Below, piece by piece: positions 51,338-57,741 of a stretch of 64,000 nucleotides of DNA. Numbering within the stretch: the first letter of the stretch is position 1; every line of letters starts with the position of its first letter. The notes under the pieces were generated by a model. It saw only the letters and a list, made by a program, of their open reading frames with translations, had not been told where the DNA came from and ran no database searches. Origin of the DNA: CAXBNB01 sp049115735 (GTDB lineage: Bacteria; Bacteroidota; Bacteroidia; Cytophagales; Cyclobacteriaceae). A program made the position numbers and the translations under genes. Location of the stretch: the NCBI GenBank assembly GCA_049115735.1, contig JAGDZP010000013.1, positions 239,285-303,284 on the forward strand, given 5' to 3'.

Positions 51338-52096
51338 ATGGCAAGACAAAAAGGAATCATCAAATTAGAGGGAACCATCGGAGATGTGTCCTTCTACAAA
51401 AGCAAAGACGGCTACCTGGCCAGGGAAAAAGGCGGGGTGGATGGAGATCGAATCAAGAACGATCCGGCCTTTCAAAGGACCCGTGAAAACGGATCTGAAT
51501 TTGGACGTGCTGGTAGTTCCGGAAGGATCATCAGGAACGCTCTTCGACTTCTAATCCAGAATGCATCCGACCCTAGGGTAACAAGCCGTCTGACCAAAGA
51601 AGTGCTCAAAGTCATCAAGTCTGACTCCTCAAATGCTCGAGGCGAAAGGGATTTAAGCATCCTGGAAGGATTTGACTTCAACGTCAATGGCAAGTTGAGT
51701 ACTACCATGTTTGCGGCGTATAGCACTGCAGTTGACAGAGCTGCAGGTAGCCTGACGGTATCCGTTCCGGCTTTTATTCCAGGCAATACGATTGCTTTCC
51801 CACAAGGTGCAACCCACATGAAAGTGTTGGTTGGTGCTGCAGAGATTGATTTTGAAAATGAGAGTTTTCAATTCGGTCAGGCGGAAAGCCCGGAAATTGT
51901 TCTTGGACAGGGCGAGGTAGCTCAGCTGGATCTGGTTACGAATGTAACCGCCAATACTGAATTGGATCTCTTTCTGGTATTGGGACTGGACTTCCTGCAG
52001 GAGGTGAATGGAGTCATGTATCCGATGAAAAATGGATCCTACAATCCACTCACCATTGTGGAGGTCGATCGATTTGTAGCACCAGATCCTTCATAA
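51338..52096 (+). CDS. Conserved protein of phage-like elements, unknown function
   Basis: The 252-residue protein begins MARQKGIIKLEGTIGDVSFYKSKDGYLAREKGG. It continues with a basic region (DRIKNDPAFQRTRENGSEFGRAGSSGRIIRNALR) and has a beta-rich C-terminal half (about 120-252). I know similar proteins in Bacteroidota mobile elements that sit next to DUF5675 genes, but the function is not known to me. A structural or packaged protein is plausible. It starts 146 bases from the small gene at 51192 and is followed by the DUF5675-type gene after 7 bases. Confidence 0.6.
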   Translation: MARQKGIIKLEGTIGDVSFYKSKDGYLAREKGGVDGDRIKNDPAFQRTRENGSEFGRAGSSGRIIRNALRLLIQNASDPRVTSRLTKEVLKVIKSDSSNARGERDLSILEGFDFNVNGKLSTTMFAAYSTAVDRAAGSLTVSVPAFIPGNTIAFPQGATHMKVLVGAAEIDFENESFQFGQAESPEIVLGQGEVAQLDLVTNVTANTELDLFLVLGLDFLQEVNGVMYPMKNGSYNPLTIVEVDRFVAPDPS

Positions 52097-52103
52097 TTGA
52101 GTT

Positions 52104-52721
52104 ATGGAATTGACTCTCAAAAGGACGTTCCATCCGAATGGAACCAATGGGAAGCTCATGTATGGTGAGCAGCTTGTCTGCTACACCATAGAGCTTCCCT
52201 GGCTCAACAATAGAAGGAATGTTTCCTGTATTCCGAACGGTCGCTACAAAATCGCCAAGCGATTTACTACTGAGCGCGGTTGGCATCTGTACATCGAGGA
52301 TGTGCCAAACCGATCCTGGATATTGATTCACCCAGCCAAAAATGCGCTAAAAGAACTACATGGCTGCATTGCACCAGTATCCAAACTAACTGGCCATGGA
52401 CTTGGCAACTCTTCCAGGAAAGCCATGGAGGAACTTGAAGAACTGGTTTATCCGGTTTTCCGCCAAAACGAAGAAGTATTTATCAACATCAAAAATGACA
52501 CTACAATGAAAGTAATTGAAAGGGTGAAAGCGCCCACTCCAAAATTCTTTAAAACTCTAAGAACCATTGGCATTGGACTGGCCGCAGCTGGTGCTACAGT
52601 TCTGGCTTCTCCGGTAGCACTACCTGCCGGGATTGTGACCATTGGTGGTTATTTGATTGCTGGCGGAAGTGTGTTGTCTGCAGTTAGTCAGACTACTGTT
52701 GATGAAAATGCACAACCATGA
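52104..52721 (+). CDS. DUF5675-type protein fused to a membrane tail
   Basis: Residues about 1-130 match DUF5675 (LKRTFHPNGTNGKLMYG, YTIELPWLNNRRNVSCIPNGRYKI, ILIHPAKNALKELHGCIAPV). The His and Cys of IHPAKN and HGC are arranged like an L,D-transpeptidase or peptidase site, but catalysis is unproven. From the internal Met near residue 135, MKVIERVKAPTPKFFKTLRTIGIGLAAAGATV begins a tail with two hydrophobic segments, which in related elements is a separate small protein. Here the two are joined in one frame. It overlaps the next gene by 4 bases. Confidence 0.7.
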   Translation: MELTLKRTFHPNGTNGKLMYGEQLVCYTIELPWLNNRRNVSCIPNGRYKIAKRFTTERGWHLYIEDVPNRSWILIHPAKNALKELHGCIAPVSKLTGHGLGNSSRKAMEELEELVYPVFRQNEEVFINIKNDTTMKVIERVKAPTPKFFKTLRTIGIGLAAAGATVLASPVALPAGIVTIGGYLIAGGSVLSAVSQTTVDENAQP

Positions 52722-52915
52722 CAGATCAACAGTTACATACTGGAACAAAGGCAGGCACCATCGGTGGATCAGTTATGGGTTTAGTGGGCAGCATTGATTC
52801 AACTGATTTGGTTAGAACAGTTGTGTTGGCTGCAGTTGGCGCTATTGTCAGTTTTACTGTTTCGATGCTGTTGAAGTGGTTTGCCAGGGCATGGAGAAGA
52901 CACAGATCCCATTAA
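52718..52915 (+). CDS. Holin-like small membrane protein
   Basis: The 65-residue protein has a glycine-rich first segment (IGGSVMGLVGSID), one strong hydrophobic segment (LVRTVVLAAVGAIVSFTVSMLL, about 31-52) and a basic tail WFARAWRRHRSH. Size, topology and charge fit a holin or small envelope protein. It begins inside the 3' end of the DUF5675 gene (ATGA overlap), so it is coupled to it. A hairpin terminator follows at 52978-53026. Confidence 0.55.
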   Translation: MTDQQLHTGTKAGTIGGSVMGLVGSIDSTDLVRTVVLAAVGAIVSFTVSMLLKWFARAWRRHRSH

Positions 52916-52961
52916 TAATACCTTTTCAAAAGAAAAAAGAGAAAAAAAGAAAGCGTCATTA

Positions 52962-53033
52962 ACCAATTGGCGTGGGTAAAAAGCAAGGCTTTGGTTCCGG
53001 GTGGGATCGTGAGGGCCTTGCTTTTTAATTGGT
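52962..53033 (+). terminator. Long hairpin terminator after the phage-like module
   Basis: AAAAAGCAAGGC (52978-52989) pairs perfectly with GCCTTGCTTTTT (53015-53026) with a 25-base loop; an outer ACCAATT (52962-52968) can pair with AATTGGT (53027-53033). The T-run is 53022-53026. Confidence 0.75.
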
Positions 53034-53060
53034 GCGGTTGGATGTGTGGAGCCAATTAAA
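53024..53060 (+). promoter_or_regulatory. Alternative hairpin overlapping the terminator
   Basis: TTTAATTGG (53024-53032) pairs perfectly with CCAATTAAA (53052-53060) with a 19-base loop. The left arm overlaps the T-run and the outer helix of the terminator, so both cannot fully form at once. A T-rich stretch follows from 53070. Confidence 0.5.
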
Positions 53061-53099
53061 TTTGATGGATTTTTTTCTTTTTAAATGTATTCCTTACCT

Positions 53100-53840
53100 A
53101 TCACGTAATTGAGAAGAAAGCAGGTAAAACAGCCTTGAGCAAAGCGTTGGGAAAAGGGATGCGGAATGGAGTGCAACGGAATGAAGCAGCCCGTGCGGCG
53201 AGCCATCTGCGAGAGCGAAGGAAGCCTGCCAGAAAAAAACATGACGAATAGGAATGGTGACTGGCGGTGAGTCCCGATTTAGGATTTGCGATAGGATTGT
53301 GGGATCGGGACGGTCTGACTGAGCCAGCAGGCGAGCCAAATTCTGGCAGTGGCTGGACGAATGGTGGCTGAATGAAAAGTAGTGACCGAAGGAACGGAAT
53401 GGAATGAAGCGGCCATGAGGGCAGAAACAACTGCCGTGAGGAAGAGGGCAGCCTAAGCAGAGGGCATGACAGACTCGTTAGACCCGAAGGGTGAAGCATG
53501 TGCTGAGGAACGAATGCTCATGCTGAAGTATGGCGTGACCTATGCAGGGCAACTGATGACGAACACCGCTTTACCTGCTAAACGAATTATTTACCGAGAA
53601 TAAAAATAAGCGACCCATAGGGAGCTATGATGCTTGCTGTATTTACGGCGGCTGGCGAAAGGATCTTAAGGGTCATGGTTTGAGGGAAATGGGATGGGTG
53701 GGTGTGGTCTGGCAAGTCCTAGCACTCAGGCCATGGGACTTGTGATCCTGCGGGGAATGGAAACCTCATGAGCTTTTACGAAGCGGAATTTGTGGAGTGG
53801 AGAAATGTGAATGTGGGTGTAATGGAGGACTCTAGTTAAA
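53100..53840 (+). ncRNA. Candidate large structured RNA (no credible gene)
   Basis: About 740 bases, purine-rich and G-rich on the plus strand, without a credible protein. Perfect helices include AGCAGGTAAA (53119-53128) with TTTACCTGCT (53570-53579), which closes a 460-base domain. GTCCCGAT (53271-53278) pairs with ATCGGGAC (53304-53311), GGCAG with CTGCC (53420-53435), and ACCC with GGGT near 53482. AGCATG (53495-53500) pairs with CATGCT (53519-53524). In a second domain CATAG-GGAG-CTATG is at 53616-53629, CAAGTCC (53713-53719) pairs with GGACTTG (53736-53742), and AGGATC (53660-53665) pairs with GATCCT (53744-53749). The motif GGAATGAAGCRGCC occurs twice (53178-53191, 53401-53414), as does GGCGAGCCA (53197, 53330). 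I infer a structured RNA like, but not identical to, phage-carried giant RNAs such as GOLLD or ROOL. Confidence 0.55.
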
Positions 53841-53874
53841 GTAATTACCACTTATCGTACAAGCTTTTTTTGTA

Positions 53875-54663
53875 TTAAGAATACGTTTTTGCCACAATTT
53901 CTTGTATCCACTTATAAGCTTCTTCTTGAATGTACTCCGTGCTTGTCCGAAGCAACCCTTCCATGTCTCCATTGAACAGGACGCTGGTTCCCTTTTCTTT
54001 CAAATTGAGAAGGAACTGCTTCTTAGTTGGCGGTTTACCTACAACAAACCGCATATACTCCTGATAACAATGAAAAACCTGATCCCAATCAATTTCGGCG
54101 TGTTGATCAGCATAGAACAGATCGAACAAATCCCGTCCTTTCTTGCGTTGATAAAGTGCTCTCAATTTGGTGCCCAGAAGCTCTTCCAACTGGTAAGTAG
54201 TAATCTCACATTTGCCAGAATACCATCCATTTTCTATATTAAAAGGGAAAGACTTCCAATCCAGAATGTTAAAATGCTCTCTGCAATTGATCTCGACTTT
54301 AAGCTTTAGCCGAGTGTTTGATTCAGAATCAAACTTGTAGAGAATGGTATTGTTATTGGCTTTTCGTTTGACTGCTCTTTTTTCATCGAAAAACGTGATT
54401 ACTTCTTCCAGTTTATCCAGAATTGGCGTTATTGGACCAGCTTTGATTTGAACCAGGTCAATATCTTCTGAGTATCGAGGCGCAGGATTAAGATAAAGTT
54501 TGTGAAGGGCGGTACCTCCTCTGAATGCCAGGTTCTCTTTTAGAAAGTAATCAGAAAATATGGCCACCAAAGCTCTGCAAATAATCAGGTCCTGCTCTAC
54601 CTGGTCACTGTTTTGCCAAGGAGCGTTAAATTTCCATTCTTCGATGTATCGTCTTGGTATCAT
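53875..54663 (-). CDS. AbiEii-type nucleotidyltransferase toxin
   Basis: The 262-residue protein has the nucleotidyltransferase motif LAFRGGTALHKLYLNPAPRYSEDIDLVQ (about 42-69), with the GGT and DxD residues expected for AbiEii. Later are the KVEINCREHF and YQLEELLGTKLRALYQRKKGRDLFDLFYA blocks (about 108-193), typical of the family. AbiEii toxins modify or act with nucleotides to halt growth upon phage infection. The gene overlaps the antitoxin gene by 4 bases (54660-54663), giving the usual type IV toxin-antitoxin order: antitoxin first, toxin second. Confidence 0.88.
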   Translation of the reverse strand: MIPRRYIEEWKFNAPWQNSDQVEQDLIICRALVAIFSDYFLKENLAFRGGTALHKLYLNPAPRYSEDIDLVQIKAGPITPILDKLEEVITFFDEKRAVKRKANNNTILYKFDSESNTRLKLKVEINCREHFNILDWKSFPFNIENGWYSGKCEITTYQLEELLGTKLRALYQRKKGRDLFDLFYADQHAEIDWDQVFHCYQEYMRFVVGKPPTKKQFLLNLKEKGTSVLFNGDMEGLLRTSTEYIQEEAYKWIQEIVAKTYS

Positions 54664-55460
54664 AAATCACTCTCAACCTGTATATTTTTAACCACCTTCC
54701 AATCTGAATCAACTTCTCCATCAGTTTTTTCTCCTTTCAACAGTGGTATTGTCAATACCTTTCTATTGCCAATGGCTTTCTTCAAAGCCAGGGCAAGTTT
54801 TTCATTCTGCAGTTCTTTGTCCACGAGGTATCCTAATCGTTGAATAGATGTAGTTTGGGAAAAATTTTGAGCTGTACGGATCAACTCCTTCGGTTTGATC
54901 TTATCGATCAATTCTTCTAACACAGTAAACACCCGGTTCAAGCTAAAATCGTAGGTTAGCAAATCGAGGGCTGTCAGTTCAGGCGAGGAAATATTAATGT
55001 AACCTGCATCCGTTTTCTTTTTAACAATATCGTCATCATTCCAACTTTGCTTGACAAAGAAGTTGATGCCCAGTTTCTCATTGTCAATATTTCTGAGTGC
55101 CGGCTTTTCTGTGATTACATAGGACTTCATTATTTTCTGATGAGAGGCACCATGAAATGCCGCTGCAGAAAACAATGAAATGTAATAACTCTTATCCAAT
55201 GATTTCATGAGGTCATCAATGAAAAGCTCTATTGGAATCATGCCATAGTGTGAATACTCGGGTGAAATGATAGCATAGAATCCGTGTCGTATATTGGCTA
55301 TTTTTCCTTTGGAGGTATATCTGAACAGCGCCTGATTCAATGCCTTTTCTGAAAGGTTGAATTCTGATTTCAATTCCTCTCGGGAAAAAGCATGCCTTCC
55401 TTGAGCTCTTGTATGATTAACAAACTCTTCCAAATTGCTATATTTGACTTTTGACTTCAT
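54660..55460 (-). CDS. AbiEi-family antitoxin
   Basis: With ATG at 55460 the protein has 266 residues, starting MKSKVKYSNLEEFVNHTRAQGRHAFSREEL with a winged-helix DNA-binding domain (about 15-95, including GKIANIRHGFYAIISPEYSHYG). A C-terminal AbiEi domain follows (about 95-266: AFHGASHQ, SPELTALDLL). The ORF extends to 55532, but that start would put the inverted repeats inside the gene; the 55460 start leaves them just upstream, where AbiEi antitoxins bind to repress their own operon. It neutralises the toxin by a route that needs no direct contact. Confidence 0.82.
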   Translation of the reverse strand: MKSKVKYSNLEEFVNHTRAQGRHAFSREELKSEFNLSEKALNQALFRYTSKGKIANIRHGFYAIISPEYSHYGMIPIELFIDDLMKSLDKSYYISLFSAAAFHGASHQKIMKSYVITEKPALRNIDNEKLGINFFVKQSWNDDDIVKKKTDAGYINISSPELTALDLLTYDFSLNRVFTVLEELIDKIKPKELIRTAQNFSQTTSIQRLGYLVDKELQNEKLALALKKAIGNRKVLTIPLLKGEKTDGEVDSDWKVVKNIQVESDL

Positions 55461-55473
55461 TTGTATTTGCAAT

Positions 55474-55539
55474 ATACTACGTAAAACGTAGAATAACGCA
55501 AATGTAGTATTTACATCAATCATTCCAGACATATCTGGA
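55474..55539 (-). promoter_or_regulatory. AbiE operon promoter and operators
   Basis: On the minus strand a -7 box TACATTTG reads from 55506 to 55499. Overlapping it or just downstream are CTACGT (55477-55482) with ACGTAG (55486-55491) and ATACTAC (55474-55480) with GTAGTAT (55504-55510). A third perfect repeat TCCAGA-CATA-TCTGGA lies at 55524-55539. Position near the start suggests autorepression by AbiEi. Confidence 0.6.
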
Positions 55540-55541
55540 CA

Positions 55542-56084
55542 TTACATCCGCTTGTCTTTTGAATCACTGTCGAAAGTAATGACATTCATCATCTCCCTTA
55601 GTCTACTCCTTACCCTAGTACCATAGATGGATTCTATTTCGGAGCTGGTGAGGTTGGTGGTGATGTGGGAGATCATCTTTCGAGATATGAAAAAGTCGTA
55701 CCTGGAGAGGAGGATCTCTGCCATTACATTGCATTCATTGCCATAATACTTTAGGTTGTTTTCTACTCCTAGGTCATCAAAGCAATAAGCTTTGGGAAAC
55801 CAATCGTCCGAACTGTAGGTGAAGGAATTGTCGCTGTATTTTTCAATGATGCCATATCCTTCTTTGATGAATTGATAGGATATCTTTCGGGTTGAGATCA
55901 TGGTGTGTTGCTGTTGTAGGGGTCGGATGTATTTCACAATGTTCATAATGGATGTCTTGCCACAACCAACTGGTCCCATCAGTAGGATTCCTTTGTTCAG
56001 GTCTATATTTAGTTTTTCTGCGTTCTCAGGATCTTTGAAGAAGTAGGTGAAGAGTTTGAAGATGACCGAGTGGTCTTCTTCCAC
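55542..56084 (-). CDS. P-loop ATPase of mobile elements, 5'-truncated at the attachment site
   Basis: The 180-residue protein carries Walker A GPVGCGKTS (about 33-41), a strand pair KAYCFDDLGVEN (Walker B region) and NVMAEILLSRYDF, resembling DnaC/IstB-like ATPases. The GTG at 56084 is probably not the original start: the same frame is open back to a stop at 56139-56141, reading SYEPYQKIYGPKFKTV, which matches the family's usual upstream part. The attachment repeat begins 17 bases beyond that stop, so the natural start seems lost. Confidence 0.7.
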   Translation of the reverse strand: MEEDHSVIFKLFTYFFKDPENAEKLNIDLNKGILLMGPVGCGKTSIMNIVKYIRPLQQQHTMISTRKISYQFIKEGYGIIEKYSDNSFTYSSDDWFPKAYCFDDLGVENNLKYYGNECNVMAEILLSRYDFFISRKMISHITTNLTSSEIESIYGTRVRSRLREMMNVITFDSDSKDKRM

Positions 56085-56157
56085 CGTTTTGAATTTTGGG
56101 CCGTAGATTTTTTGATAGGGCTCATAACTACTTGATATTCAGGTTATAATTTTTGAC

Positions 56158-56179
56158 GTTCGACTCCTTCCGGCTCCAC
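56158..56179 (+). repeat. Right attachment repeat (copy of tmRNA 3' end)
   Basis: GTTCGACTCCTTCCGGCTCC plus AC is identical to 49483-49504 except one base (T for C at 56168), which in ssrA would turn a G-C of the T arm into a wobble. It marks the right boundary of the island. Confidence 0.85.
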
Positions 56180-56182
56180 AAA

Positions 56183-56212
56183 AAAGAGGCTGTCCCTTTT
56201 GGCAGCCTCTTT
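56183..56212. terminator. Displaced native ssrA terminator, also serves the minus-strand gene
   Basis: AAAGAGGCTGTC (56183-56194) pairs with GGCAGCCTCTTT (56201-56212, one wobble) around CCTTTT. On the minus strand it precedes a T-run (A at 56180-56185), so it also ends the enolase-superfamily gene. Its position right after the attachment repeat suggests that it was the original ssrA terminator. Confidence 0.7.
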
Positions 56213-56257
56213 CTATTCAGTCTTAAAATACTTCAAACCTCTGAAGAGATAGTTTCT

Positions 56258-57556
56258 TTACTTGAAGAAAGGAATTCCTGGCGATGCATACTTACGCATC
56301 CCATCTTCATTAATTTCTACACCAATACCCGGCACATCACGCAACGGGATATGACCGTCATCAGTCAGCATTGGACCATCATAGCTTACAATTTCTTCGA
56401 ACATCTTATTCTCGTGAAAGTATATCTGCCACTCAAGAATGAGAAAATTGGGAACCGCGGCACAGACATGCGCTGAAGACATTGCACCGAGGTAAGAAGC
56501 TACCATATGAGGTGCAAATGGTATGTTGTAGGTGTTGGCAAAATTGGCGATTCGCTGGCCTTCTCCCAGACCGCCACACTTCTGCAAGTCGGGCATGATT
56601 ACATCTACAGCACCCTCTTCAAAAGCCTCTCTAAATCCGTAGGTAAGGTACCAGTTTTCACCACCACAAATTGGAGTAGTTGTAGATGCTCTAATTCGTG
56701 CATAGGATGCGGGCACTTCGGCAGGTACAGGCTCCTCTAGCCACATGAGGTTATATGGCTCCAGTGCTTTAGCTATCTTCATGCCTCCAGCTTCATCAAA
56801 ACGACCATGACAATCAACACAGATATCAATGTTTGGACCTACGGCTTCTCGTACTGCCGCTATCTGACTTTCCATGCGCCTTAACTCCGGAATACTTACA
56901 CTCCAGTTATATTTATCTAGCTTATTGGGATCATTGCGATCATCTATATCAAATTTTACTGCCGTAAAACCATATTTGTCTACATCCTCTTTGGCCCTTC
57001 TTCCCATCTCTTCTGGTTCAAGACGGCTACCTGCAGTGTCACAATACACGCGGATCTTATCCCGAAATTTTCCTCCCATCAGTTGGTATACAGGTAATCC
57101 CAGCGCCTTGCCCATCAGATCCCACAGGGCTGTTTCTATAGCTGTCATTACACATACGTACATGCCAGCCTGGGCTCCTTTAAATAGACCACCCCTGCGC
57201 ATTTCTTCCTGAAGTCGGTGGATATTCAGTGGATTTTGTCCAATAAGGTGCCTTTGTGCAAGGTGATTAACAACATAGTATGTGCCATATACGCCATCTA
57301 CTGCCTGACCGTGTCCTACAATTCCCTGGTTAGTATAGACCTTTACAAAAAGACTATGTTCTCCCCGAATGAAGCCACACTTTATGTCCGTGATTTTTAG
57401 ATCTGAAGGAGCCGAGGACTTGGGAGTGATTTCAATTGAATTGGCCAAGCCATCATAGGATGTGGCCAGCATAGCCCCCGATACACCGACGGCAGCTTTG
57501 GTAAGAAACGACCTTCGAGAGGACGCTTTTGTCTTAGTAGGCTGAATAGTTTTCAT
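56258..57556 (-). CDS. Tat-exported enolase-superfamily dehydratase (mandelate racemase family)
   Basis: The 432-residue protein starts with a twin-arginine signal (SRRSFLTKAAVGVSGAML, about 13-30). The catalytic part matches the mandelate racemase/muconate lactonising group: an N-terminal capping domain (about 45-165), then VKFDIDDRND, DCHGRFDEAGG, WLEEPVPAE and GGENW, where D, E and E bind Mg. The D-x-H (DCH) motif resembles galactonate dehydratase types. Export of an enzyme of this group is found in Bacteroidota with sugar-acid use. It is divergent from the heparinase-like gene 185 bases away. Confidence 0.85.
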   Translation of the reverse strand: MKTIQPTKTKASSRRSFLTKAAVGVSGAMLATSYDGLANSIEITPKSSAPSDLKITDIKCGFIRGEHSLFVKVYTNQGIVGHGQAVDGVYGTYYVVNHLAQRHLIGQNPLNIHRLQEEMRRGGLFKGAQAGMYVCVMTAIETALWDLMGKALGLPVYQLMGGKFRDKIRVYCDTAGSRLEPEEMGRRAKEDVDKYGFTAVKFDIDDRNDPNKLDKYNWSVSIPELRRMESQIAAVREAVGPNIDICVDCHGRFDEAGGMKIAKALEPYNLMWLEEPVPAEVPASYARIRASTTTPICGGENWYLTYGFREAFEEGAVDVIMPDLQKCGGLGEGQRIANFANTYNIPFAPHMVASYLGAMSSAHVCAAVPNFLILEWQIYFHENKMFEEIVSYDGPMLTDDGHIPLRDVPGIGVEINEDGMRKYASPGIPFFK

Positions 57557-57741
57557 AAGTTTTAGTGTTAGATAAAAGTGATAAGATTGTGTAGAACCTT
57601 AATATACTAAAGCTATGGGATTTGTCCCTTATTCATGTCAAATTATTCCTAGGAAGGGTACCAACAAGTTAAGTTTAGCCAAGGCTAGAGGAGAATATTC
57701 ACTATTTTAGTAGTTGGTCTCAATTTTCATTACATCTTCCC

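Larger units (their letters stand above)
49505..56179 (+). mobile_element. 6.7 kb integrated island at the ssrA 3' end
   Basis: Bounded by the 22-base repeats at 49483-49504 and 56158-56179, with a tyrosine integrase just inside the left end. Plus-strand genes fill the left half, a gene-less structured stretch the middle and minus-strand genes the right half: AbiE pair and a truncated ATPase. No conjugation, capsid or replication genes are seen, so it probably depends on a helper for transfer. The native terminator of ssrA appears displaced to the far side at 56183. Confidence 0.85.

Noticed and set aside
53094..53499. Two overlapping minus-strand frames (81 and 132 codons) inside the RNA candidate
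   Set aside because: They have Ser-, Leu- and Pro-rich low-complexity composition, no family and no promoter; purine-rich plus-strand DNA gives such frames by chance on the complement.
52916..53874. Retron or diversity-generating retroelement as an explanation of the gene-less part of the island
   Set aside because: No reverse transcriptase or accessory variability gene lies anywhere in the island, and no template/variable repeat pair was seen.
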